Virus record (IMG/VR): IMGVR_UViG_3300030098_003959
Location: 1-26,881 of that record
Origin: a virus
Length of the DNA: 26,881 nucleotides
Strand: one strand, 5' to 3'
Of the stretch, positions 20,696 to 26,881 are shown one piece after another. The notes beneath the pieces are model-generated. The model was not told where the DNA came from. It made no database searches and saw only the letters and a program-made list of their open reading frames with translations. Each line of letters begins with the position of its first letter. Positions within the stretch are counted from its first letter, which is position 1. The translations under genes were made by a program, and so were the position numbers.

Positions 20696-21270
20696 CCTAC
20701 TATCTGAACTTTATATGTATCAAGTAACCATTTAACATTTTGAGGAAGCTCTGTTGCTATACGCCCTGTCACCACACTATTTCTGTTTTGGTAGAAATTA
20801 CCAATAGTTAATAGGATAGCTTGTTTTATAATTTCTGGAACATCACTTGCAGCACTTCCATAACCAACAGTATATCTACAAATAACAGCATCATTTCTTT
20901 TTGTTATACTAGGAAAACTTTGATTATCAGCTAATTGAATCTGCGCTGGTTCATAACTTAACATCTTATCATAAATACTTGCAGTTAATGTTTGTAAGCT
21001 GTTATCACTATCATAATACTTTACATATTGCACATCATTAACTTTACTTTTAAATAAAGTTTCTAATTCAGCAAAACTACTACAAGTTTGGTCTATTACT
21101 GTATTTATAAAAAACCTGTTAGTATATTCTTCACTAAGTTGCGTTGCAGCTTTGATAATAGATTCAATGTAAGTATCATCTGCGCTAGTATCAACCTTAA
21201 GATGACTCTTCGCTTCTGTTGTACTTACTGGATAAGTTGTTGCTGCTGTAATGACTTGATATGTTTTCAT
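20692..21270 (-). CDS. Head-tail connector (gp6-like)
   Basis: This 192-residue helical protein begins MKTYQVITAATTYPVSTTEA with KSHLKVDTSADDTYIESII (22-40), the classical gp6 start in which a short proline strand precedes helices that pack on the portal. The C-terminal part contains DVPEIIKQAILLTIGNFYQN and a tail with ATELPQNVKWLLDTYKV. It follows the capsid gene after a strong terminator, so its transcription must come from readthrough or an unseen promoter. Confidence 0.88.
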   Translation of the reverse strand: MKTYQVITAATTYPVSTTEAKSHLKVDTSADDTYIESIIKAATQLSEEYTNRFFINTVIDQTCSSFAELETLFKSKVNDVQYVKYYDSDNSLQTLTASIYDKMLSYEPAQIQLADNQSFPSITKRNDAVICRYTVGYGSAASDVPEIIKQAILLTIGNFYQNRNSVVTGRIATELPQNVKWLLDTYKVQIVG

Positions 21271-21283
21271 ATTATTTAGTTAT

Positions 21284-21318
21284 AAAAAAAGGGATGATGG
21301 TAAGTCCACCACCCCTTT
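21284..21318 (-). terminator. Strong terminator behind the major capsid gene
   Basis: On the minus strand AAAGGGGTGGTGG pairs with CCATCATCCCTTT (13 base pairs, two G-U) around a five-base loop ACTTA and is followed directly by a T run (21290-21284). It sits about 20 bases after the capsid stop and 14 before the next ATG. Terminators right behind the capsid gene are common in phages and reduce expression of the connector genes. Confidence 0.9.
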
Positions 21319-21337
21319 TCTGAATTAAGTATTAATA

Positions 21338-22555
21338 CTAAGCTTCCAAGTTTTTGTGGAATGTAGTAGCTTGAACAGCACCAGCATCTACTAGAGATGT
21401 TAGTACATATCTTGGCTCACCAGTTCCAGCATTAGTGTATACGTCATATATCACATCTAAACCACCAAACTGTGCGATGTGTACTTTAGAGAAATCTCCA
21501 AATAAAGCAGCAGTTTTAGCAGCAGTTCCACCAGAGTTTAGGTTAGAAGTAATAAATGAGAAATATCCATTTAATCTTTTATCAGCATGATCATATAATG
21601 CAGAAACAGAAGCAACTTGAGCTAAGTTTTTTACATCAGCATAAGCAGCAGGATTCATAATGTAAGCCATTCTTGATCCTTCTAAATTAACATCAGCAGC
21701 TAATGTATCAGTTTCCATTTTCTCAACGTTAGCAACAGAAATTGCAGATGTAGCAGAAGAAGTTGCATCTTTAAATAAAGATTCTGGTGCATTAGAAACG
21801 TCATCATTTGCTAAGAATGCAGATTCCATAGTTGCAGCAACTGATTGAGCCATGTTTCTTCTTAATGCAGCTTCAATAGATGCATTTTGAGTTACAGCTT
21901 CAGCAGATACATTTACAATAGAGATACATTTATTTGGACTTAAAGTTAAAGATGTTGCAGTTCCATTTGCAGCAGGAGCTGATCCACCAGTTTCAGCAAC
22001 GAATCCAGAATTTATGCTTGAAAATACTGGGAATTTCATGTTGTTTACTCCAGAGTAAAAGTTTGCTCCAGCACTTGCTAAAACTAAATTTGCCTCTAAT
22101 TGATCAGTCCACGCCATCACTTGAGTAGCATTTGCAGCAGAAGTTCCAACAGCAGCTCTTGTTAATATGCTTGAAGGAATACCAATTCCTTTATATGATT
22201 GACCAGTGTATCTTGACTCATTTCTAGCCTCTTGATCCATTTCTTTTACAAGACCTTCTATTCTACCAGTAGCAGCTTGTGCTAAAGCATCTTGAAAAGA
22301 ATAATCTCTTACTTCTTTTTCTACTTTGTTTGAAACAACTCCAGAAACAACAGCAGCATTACGCTTGATAGTTTCCATTTTTTCAGCTCTTTCTATTTTT
22401 GCATCAAGATTATCAACTTCTGTTAGAAGTCCATCTACTTGATCATTTTCTTCAGAAGTCAAATCTCTTTCCTCAGTTGTAGCAACATCTTTAATGTTTT
22501 CCAACTGAGAAATAATATCTGATCTTTCCTCTTTTAGTACGATTGATGTTTTCAT
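21338..22555 (-). CDS. Major capsid protein (HK97 fold)
   Basis: This 405-residue protein has an N-terminal coiled-coil scaffolding (delta) domain of about 75-100 residues (MKTSIVLKEERSDIISQL onwards), expected to be cut off by the prohead protease, and a HK97-fold body. Recognisable parts are the GIGIPSSILTRAAVG stretch (about 124-138), FPVFSSINSGFVAETGG, LSPNKCISIVNVSAEA (about 202-217), MESAFLAND and a C-terminal FGDFSKVHIAQFGGLDVIYD. Codons are cleaner and less AT-biased than elsewhere in the window, as for a highly expressed gene. It is preceded by the protease and portal genes and followed by a strong terminator. Confidence 0.95.
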   Translation of the reverse strand: MKTSIVLKEERSDIISQLENIKDVATTEERDLTSEENDQVDGLLTEVDNLDAKIERAEKMETIKRNAAVVSGVVSNKVEKEVRDYSFQDALAQAATGRIEGLVKEMDQEARNESRYTGQSYKGIGIPSSILTRAAVGTSAANATQVMAWTDQLEANLVLASAGANFYSGVNNMKFPVFSSINSGFVAETGGSAPAANGTATSLTLSPNKCISIVNVSAEAVTQNASIEAALRRNMAQSVAATMESAFLANDDVSNAPESLFKDATSSATSAISVANVEKMETDTLAADVNLEGSRMAYIMNPAAYADVKNLAQVASVSALYDHADKRLNGYFSFITSNLNSGGTAAKTAALFGDFSKVHIAQFGGLDVIYDVYTNAGTGEPRYVLTSLVDAGAVQATTFHKNLEA

Positions 22556-22572
22556 TTTATAATTTTTTTTAT

Positions 22573-23349
22573 TTATTTTCTCTTTTTTAATTCAATATTT
22601 AATGAGATAAGAGAATTTCTCACTAAATTGTTTTCTTTTTCCTCAATAATTTCTTCTTTAGTTTCTTCAACTAAACTATCTTGATATTCTTTTAATCCTC
22701 TCTTAGCAACTACTAAATCACTTTCAGCCATGTTATAAGCTGGATATGTTACTGGAGATACATCATAAAGCCTATCAATCTTTTTGATTGTTCTAATGTT
22801 ATTACCTTCATCATCAGTAGACCAATCATCTTCAGCCACAGTAAAAGCAAATGAACTTTGTGTAATATCTCCACGCTTCATTGATATTGCTAAATCTTTC
22901 CCGTAAGATGTTTCAGGCATTTCAAATTCATATCTTAATCCTTTTTCATCAGCACTAAGTTTTAATGTTCCAGATGTGTTTCTTGCAAGAATTAAATTAG
23001 GATCATGGTTAATTAAAGCCCTAACATCAGAAGAATTTATAAGTTCTTCAGTAAAAGCACCATTTTCTATAAACTCATAAAATCCTCCAAGATTATTAGA
23101 CCTTGAATCATAAACACTAGCATGACCTACAACCAAATCTCTACCATCTTCAGTTGAATCAACTCTTGTTTCTATGTTAAATATTCTTTTTTCCATGTTA
23201 TTATTATTTTTTTTATTTTCTAATTGAGTATTGCAAACAGCTAATCTTTGCTTTTCATCTTCAAAATCCTCAACCATGATTTCATCTGACATACATCTGT
23301 CCATAAAATCTTCATTCGTTTCATCTATATTAGGAGTTGGTATCGGCAT
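22573..23349 (-). CDS. Prohead protease (HK97 gp4-like, U35) with N-terminal extension
   Basis: The protease domain occupies residues 52-240, with DGRDLVVGHASVYDSRS (68-84), YEFIENGAFTEEL, VRALINHDP (catalytic His in NHDP) and GDITQSSFAFTV (Ser in the SSF motif). It matures the capsid by removing scaffolding domains. The first 51 residues form an extension with FMDRCMSDEIMVEDF and DEKQRLAVCNTQ, a short module seen at the start of many phage proteases and neighbouring proteins. It is joined by an Asn/Lys linker (ENKKNNNN). The second ATG (23196) has the A/T-rich leader typical of this phage, so two products may be made. The longer form overlaps the portal gene by 20 bases. Confidence 0.85.
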   Translation of the reverse strand: MPIPTPNIDETNEDFMDRCMSDEIMVEDFEDEKQRLAVCNTQLENKKNNNNMEKRIFNIETRVDSTEDGRDLVVGHASVYDSRSNNLGGFYEFIENGAFTEELINSSDVRALINHDPNLILARNTSGTLKLSADEKGLRYEFEMPETSYGKDLAISMKRGDITQSSFAFTVAEDDWSTDDEGNNIRTIKKIDRLYDVSPVTYPAYNMAESDLVVAKRGLKEYQDSLVEETKEEIIEEKENNLVRNSLISLNIELKKRK

Positions 23350-24520
23350 CTTCTCCTATTTTATCTATTGTGGTCATATTCATTTGCATGAAATGTTTAT
23401 CACCTCCATCAATAGAGTTCATGTTTTCTTTTTGTCTTACTTCATTTATTGACATATATCCATTAGTGATTGCTGTTTTATATGCCTCAGTTCTTGACTT
23501 AACATCACCTCTTAATAATCCATTTACATTAAATTCAACAAATGTTTTCCCTAACTCATTTGTTCTGAATAGTTTAAGATTCATTTCTTGTTCTATTCTT
23601 GTAATGTAAGGCATCAAAGTATAGGTGACAAACTCCTGAGATTGCATTTCAATATTATTAAAACTTGATTTGCTTAAATCCTTGAGCATGTGTGGTGGAA
23701 CATTAAAGATTCGAGCCACCTCTTCAATACTAAATTGCCTTGAACTTAAAAACTGAGCTTGTTCAGGACTTATAGAAATAGGTTTAAATGTTAATCCTTC
23801 TTCTAATACAATAGTTGAATTACTATTTTTTAATTTTGCATAGTTATTGTTAAAGCTACTTTTTAATCTTTGTAAAGCTGTATCACTTAATGCTCTATCT
23901 GTTTGTAAAATAGAACTTGGCTTTGCACCATTGGAAAAGAATGTTGAACCAAATTCTTCTAAACTAACACCCCAGTTTAATGCCTTAGCGCATTGGTCTA
24001 TTGGACTTAATCCAGTAACACCATCATCAGTTATTGTTTTAAAATGTAAAACATCAGATGAATCTAAAACAGCCCCACCATCTACTTGATAAAAAAGCTC
24101 ATTATTATTTACAACAACTGTAACATTGCTAGGATCTAAACATATTAATTGAGTAGGAGTTCCAGAATTGTTCCTTACTATTTGAACATAGCTATTACCT
24201 TCAGTACAAATACTGAGCATAATAAACTCAAAGAAAGTTATTTTATTTTGATAATAGTTAGGCTTATATTTTACAAGATTATAAATTGGACTTTTTAAAT
24301 CTTCTAATTTATCTCCATTAGCTTGTTTAGTGTAAACAGAAATTGGTAAAGAAGAAACAGATTCAGCTAATAATCTAATTGCACACCAAACAGCAGTTAG
24401 CGTTAAGGCTTTGTCGGTATCAAAAACATTAGCATCTGGAAAGATTGTGTTAAGAGATAAATCTCTTTTTTGAGTTTTGGCTGGGATGAATACGTTAGTA
24501 ATTCGTTCTAGTAAAGTCAA
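23330..24520 (-). CDS. Portal protein (HK97 gp3-like), TTG start
   Basis: This 396-residue HK97-type portal has TAVWCAIRLLAESVSSLP (about 42-59), FFEFIMLSICTEGNSYVQI (about 97-115) with a variant of the family L.G.AY motif, and SIEEVARIFNVPPHML followed by IEMQSQEFVTYTLMPYITRIEQEMN. It forms the dodecameric vertex for DNA passage. I see no ATG start: the frame opens at a TAG about 50 bases upstream of codon 1, and TTG at 24520-24518 is the first usual start codon. An inverted repeat lies directly before it. The C-terminus overlaps the protease start by 20 bases. Confidence 0.9.
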   Translation of the reverse strand: MTLLERITNVFIPAKTQKRDLSLNTIFPDANVFDTDKALTLTAVWCAIRLLAESVSSLPISVYTKQANGDKLEDLKSPIYNLVKYKPNYYQNKITFFEFIMLSICTEGNSYVQIVRNNSGTPTQLICLDPSNVTVVVNNNELFYQVDGGAVLDSSDVLHFKTITDDGVTGLSPIDQCAKALNWGVSLEEFGSTFFSNGAKPSSILQTDRALSDTALQRLKSSFNNNYAKLKNSNSTIVLEEGLTFKPISISPEQAQFLSSRQFSIEEVARIFNVPPHMLKDLSKSSFNNIEMQSQEFVTYTLMPYITRIEQEMNLKLFRTNELGKTFVEFNVNGLLRGDVKSRTEAYKTAITNGYMSINEVRQKENMNSIDGGDKHFMQMNMTTIDKIGEDADTNS

Positions 24521-24521
24521 T

Positions 24522-24540
24522 GTGAAATAATTATTTTCAC
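24522..24540. repeat. Inverted repeat before the portal start
   Basis: GTGAAATAATTATTTTCAC contains a perfect 6-base stem GTGAAA/TTTCAC flanking a TAATTAT centre that is itself nearly palindromic. It ends one base before the TTG start codon of the portal gene. It could be a protein-binding operator or an RNA hairpin that limits portal translation. The surrounding gap (24521-24598) is AT-rich and shows no promoter match. Confidence 0.45.
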
Positions 24541-24598
24541 AATAATACTACACAAAACTTTTTTAAAAAAATAAATTTACTATTATTTTTTAACAAGT

Positions 24599-26143
24599 TT
24601 ATAACACTAAGATATCTCTTTCATCATAAACGCTTTCACCACTTTCAGTTGTAAGATGACAACCTAAAGCCATGACTAATGCAACTACTGGATCTACTTT
24701 TTCCTTAGATTTATTCTTAGCTACCTTAATGTTACCAGCAGAATCTTCCTGAAGAGCCACATTACTCATACACCAATTCATGCATGGATTATTATTATGA
24801 ATAATATTTTTAGCAAGTATTTCAGCTTCTAAGGTTTTGGTAGGCATACTCATACTAACAAATCCTTGACCAAAAGGATCCATTGTAGCACCATCATTTT
24901 GTAAATCAACAATTAATTGTGAAGCTCCCCATCTATCATAACAAATAGATTGAATCCTATATTTTTTTGATAGCTCATTTATCTTTGCTCTTATAAAACT
25001 ATAATCAGCAACATCACCACTTGTTCCATAAACATGACCATCCCTTAGCCATGCAACATAATCAACCCCATCTCTCTCACTTCTTTTCTTTGCATTTTCT
25101 TCTGGTATAAATATGTATGGAATAAAAACAAATTTACCATCTACATTAAATAATAAAACAAAAGCAGTCAAGTCCCTTGTTGAGGCTAAGTCAAGCCCAC
25201 CCCAACATTCTTTTCCCTCTAAAATACTATAATCAAATTCTTGATGACAAGCATTCCATTCGCCAGATGTTAACCATGCTGAATGTGAATCAGTCCATTG
25301 ATTAAGCATCAGCCTTCTAAATGTATTTTGATATGAAGGCACATCAATAGCTCTTTGACTTTCCCTTTGCATATATTCTTTTTTTAAACTAACACCATAA
25401 TTTGGATTTGCTTTTTTCCATGTAGATTCTAAAGTAATATCATCATCAGAATCAGCTTCATATATAACAGAATAAAAACTTTCATCTTTTATAGTTCCTT
25501 CTAAAACTTTTTTTGCGTAGGTATATATTTCATAACATATTGATTGCTTATCATAGCCTGCTGTTGTAATTGCAATAGTCAAAGGCTGCCTCCTTGAGCC
25601 AGTTGATGTCGTTAAAGTGTCCCACAAATCACGATTAGGTTGTGTGTGCAATTCATCAAAAATTATGCAGTTAGCATTAAAACCATGTTTTGTTTTAGAA
25701 TCCGAACTTATGGCTTGATAATAATTTCCTTTTGATTCATTTACAATAGAGTTTCTATATGCTTTGCCTCTTTGTGAAAGTTCTGCATTTTGATGTAACA
25801 TACCTTTTGCTATTTCAAAAACTATACCAGCTTGACTTCTATCTCCAGCTGCACTATAAACCTCACTCCCTCTTTCCTCATCAGAAAATGTCATGTATAG
25901 TCCAATGGCTGCACACAAAGTTGATTTCCCATTCTTTCTAGGCACTTCAATAAATACAGTTCTATATTTTCTAAGATTTGTTTTTTTATTTTTCCATCCA
26001 AATATATCGCCAACAATTTTTTTTTGAAATGATTCAAGTAAAAAGGGCATACCTGTAAGTTCACCTTTTGTGTGTGTTATAAAAGTTTCTATAAAACCAA
26101 TCGCTTTATCAGCTGCCTTTTTATCAAAGTAATATTTACTCAA
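24599..26143 (-). CDS. terL: Terminase large subunit
   Basis: This 514-residue protein has an ATPase domain with Walker A VPRKNGKST (67-75), an adenine-binding lead region (FQKKIVGDIFGW) and Walker B NCIIFDELH (158-166, Asp163 and Glu164), then a SRRQPLTIAITTAG coupling motif (183-196). The nuclease domain starts at ECWGGLDLASTRD (311-323, metal Asp317). It is the HK97-like Terminase_1 family, at the usual length. It cuts and pumps DNA through the portal. The start overlaps the small subunit by 8 bases. The C-terminus ends VYDERDILVL and the stop is followed by an AT-rich gap. Confidence 0.95.
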   Translation of the reverse strand: MSKYYFDKKAADKAIGFIETFITHTKGELTGMPFLLESFQKKIVGDIFGWKNKKTNLRKYRTVFIEVPRKNGKSTLCAAIGLYMTFSDEERGSEVYSAAGDRSQAGIVFEIAKGMLHQNAELSQRGKAYRNSIVNESKGNYYQAISSDSKTKHGFNANCIIFDELHTQPNRDLWDTLTTSTGSRRQPLTIAITTAGYDKQSICYEIYTYAKKVLEGTIKDESFYSVIYEADSDDDITLESTWKKANPNYGVSLKKEYMQRESQRAIDVPSYQNTFRRLMLNQWTDSHSAWLTSGEWNACHQEFDYSILEGKECWGGLDLASTRDLTAFVLLFNVDGKFVFIPYIFIPEENAKKRSERDGVDYVAWLRDGHVYGTSGDVADYSFIRAKINELSKKYRIQSICYDRWGASQLIVDLQNDGATMDPFGQGFVSMSMPTKTLEAEILAKNIIHNNNPCMNWCMSNVALQEDSAGNIKVAKNKSKEKVDPVVALVMALGCHLTTESGESVYDERDILVL

Positions 26144-26612
26144 AGTAATTATTTATTTGTGTATTGTTATTAGTAACTGGAGCTGATATGTTGGCTCTAG
26201 CACTTGGTGTAATACCAAAGTTTGCCGCAAGTTTTAGCGCATTATTTAAAGCATCATTTTTCATTTTTACAAATGGCTTTGCTTGAGTTCTAATAATATC
26301 ACCATTAGTATTTTTAAAAGTATCAACCCTTCCAGATTTTTTTAATTCAGTTTCACATTCTATGTAAGTGGCCATCTCATTGCAATAGGCTAATATTAAA
26401 CTTAAGTCAACATGATGTAACATTTTTAAATTAAATAATTGACTTGTAATTTTATACCATTCAACAACACCAATTTCAGATAATAATTCTGGAGGCTCTG
26501 GTAGTTGCAAAACCAAATCTGCGGTCATTTCATTTACAACTAATCTATCAGCTCTAGCTGTTCCTTGCATTTCTTTTAATACTGTTGGAGTTTTTTTTCT
26601 TCCTCTAGCCAT
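26136..26612 (-). CDS. terS: Terminase small subunit (P27 family)
   Basis: This 158-residue protein has the P27-type start MARGRKKTPTVLKEMQGTAR, a proline-bearing linker (LPEPPELLSEIG, about 36-47), WYKITSQLF, then DLSLILAYCNEMATYIECE and a C-terminal FGITPSARANI (about 132-142) that is a family hallmark. It ends with an Asn-rich tail (TNNNTQINNYFE). It binds the packaging start site and feeds DNA to the large subunit. The start overlaps the zinc-ribbon gene by one base. Confidence 0.92.
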   Translation of the reverse strand: MARGRKKTPTVLKEMQGTARADRLVVNEMTADLVLQLPEPPELLSEIGVVEWYKITSQLFNLKMLHHVDLSLILAYCNEMATYIECETELKKSGRVDTFKNTNGDIIRTQAKPFVKMKNDALNNALKLAANFGITPSARANISAPVTNNNTQINNYFE

Positions 26613-26806
26613 TATTTCTTTTTTAATGTTGGTTCTGTTCTAATTAAATAAGGCACACCGAACTCTTTTTGCACCTCAATCATATAATCACCACACTTAT
26701 CACACTCACTATCTCTAGTAACAACTTTAGAATTTTCTACAATTTCTAAAATTGCTTTCTCTAATTTTTTTTCTGTTTTGCATTTTTTACAGTAAAATAT
26801 AAACAT
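26612..26806 (-). CDS. Zinc-ribbon protein next to the terminase genes
   Basis: This 64-residue protein has CKKC (residues 6-9) and CDKC (35-38), spaced as a zinc ribbon with a short beta loop between them, and ends YLIRTEPTLKKK. Small proteins with this two-CxxC pattern and an R-T-E-P ending are common before the terminase genes of Bacteroidota phages. The function is unknown; nucleic-acid binding during packaging is plausible. It is the first gene of the late unit visible here, one base from terS. Confidence 0.72.
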   Translation of the reverse strand: MFIFYCKKCKTEKKLEKAILEIVENSKVVTRDSECDKCGDYMIEVQKEFGVPYLIRTEPTLKKK

Positions 26807-26835
26807 AGTTTTTGGTTTTAGTTTGAACTTAAACT

Positions 26836-26874
26836 GATATCAATACCTAGATATCTAATTTTGACAACGATATC
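26836..26874. repeat. Three GATATC palindromes clustered before the first late gene
   Basis: GATATC occurs at 26836-26841, 26850-26855 and 26869-26874. The second is inside the 10-base palindrome TAGATATCTA and the third inside the 12-base palindrome AACGATATCGTT. Three copies in 39 bases in the gap before the late genes could be binding sites for a phage regulator or for the small terminase. The rest of 26807-26881 shows no gene or convincing promoter. Confidence 0.45.
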
Positions 26875-26881
26875 GTTTTTT

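Noticed and set aside
26820-26881. Promoter before the late genes (GTTG, 19 bases, TATTGATA)
   Set aside because: The spacing fits but the second element agrees with TAnnTTTG at too few positions to call.

Overview
The window reads as a compact, AT-rich tailed-phage genome (or most of one) in which every gene I can support lies on the minus strand, so transcription runs from high to low coordinates. Several features point to a host in the Bacteroidota, probably a Flavobacteriia-type and perhaps marine bacterium. These are the very low GC, A-rich gene leaders without Shine-Dalgarno sequences, a near-perfect Bacteroidota promoter (GTTG-N19-TATATTTG at 8208-8238), a BT4734/VirE_N-type primase-like protein, and tail-fibre motifs I associate with marine phages. 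I see no integrase, repressor, tRNA, rRNA, CRISPR array or insertion sequence, and nothing that looks like a host gene block.

Reading in the direction of transcription, the first unit (26806 to 8381) is the late module. It holds a zinc-ribbon protein, small and large terminase subunits, an HK97-type portal, prohead protease and major capsid protein (followed by a strong terminator), head-tail connectors, tail completion proteins and a tail tube protein. Next come a tail-assembly chaperone pair joined by a -1 programmed frameshift, a tape measure protein, a 1382-residue tail tip/fibre protein with a carbohydrate-binding-like domain, and a small accessory protein. The module ends with a lysis region of five small membrane proteins (one resembling a three-helix holin), two small soluble proteins, an M15 peptidase endolysin and a calcineurin-like phosphoesterase, and stops at the terminator at 8291-8317.

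The second unit (8183 to 47) starts at the promoter at 8208-8238 and carries replication, recombination and accessory genes. They include small unknown proteins, a stand-alone VirE_N/BT4734-type primase-like domain, a possible annealing protein, a DnaA domain IV-like protein, a winged-helix protein, a three-gene cassette described below, a helix-turn-helix replication protein, NinB, a VRR-NUC nuclease, two HNH proteins and a DUF3310 protein. HNH genes are commonly found just upstream of the terminase genes. The gene order would therefore close naturally across the two window ends if this is a circularly permuted genome of about 27 kb, but that is an inference.

The most unusual element is the cassette at 3555-5774. 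An IbrA/YbdN-type PP-loop (PAPS reductase family) protein and an IbrB/YbdM-type ParB-domain protein flank a 125-residue protein that aligns end to end with ectoine synthase (EctC). That protein keeps the iron-binding and nearly all substrate-contacting residues at the same positions. There is no EctA or EctB in the window. The IbrA-like and EctC-like genes are one base apart, and all three are colinear. I read this as a candidate undescribed three-component phage system. The second striking element is the frameshift signal at 18340-18397, which combines an SD-like sequence, an A AAA AAG slippery heptamer and a downstream hairpin with almost the spacing of E. coli dnaX, in a phage whose host probably does not use Shine-Dalgarno initiation.
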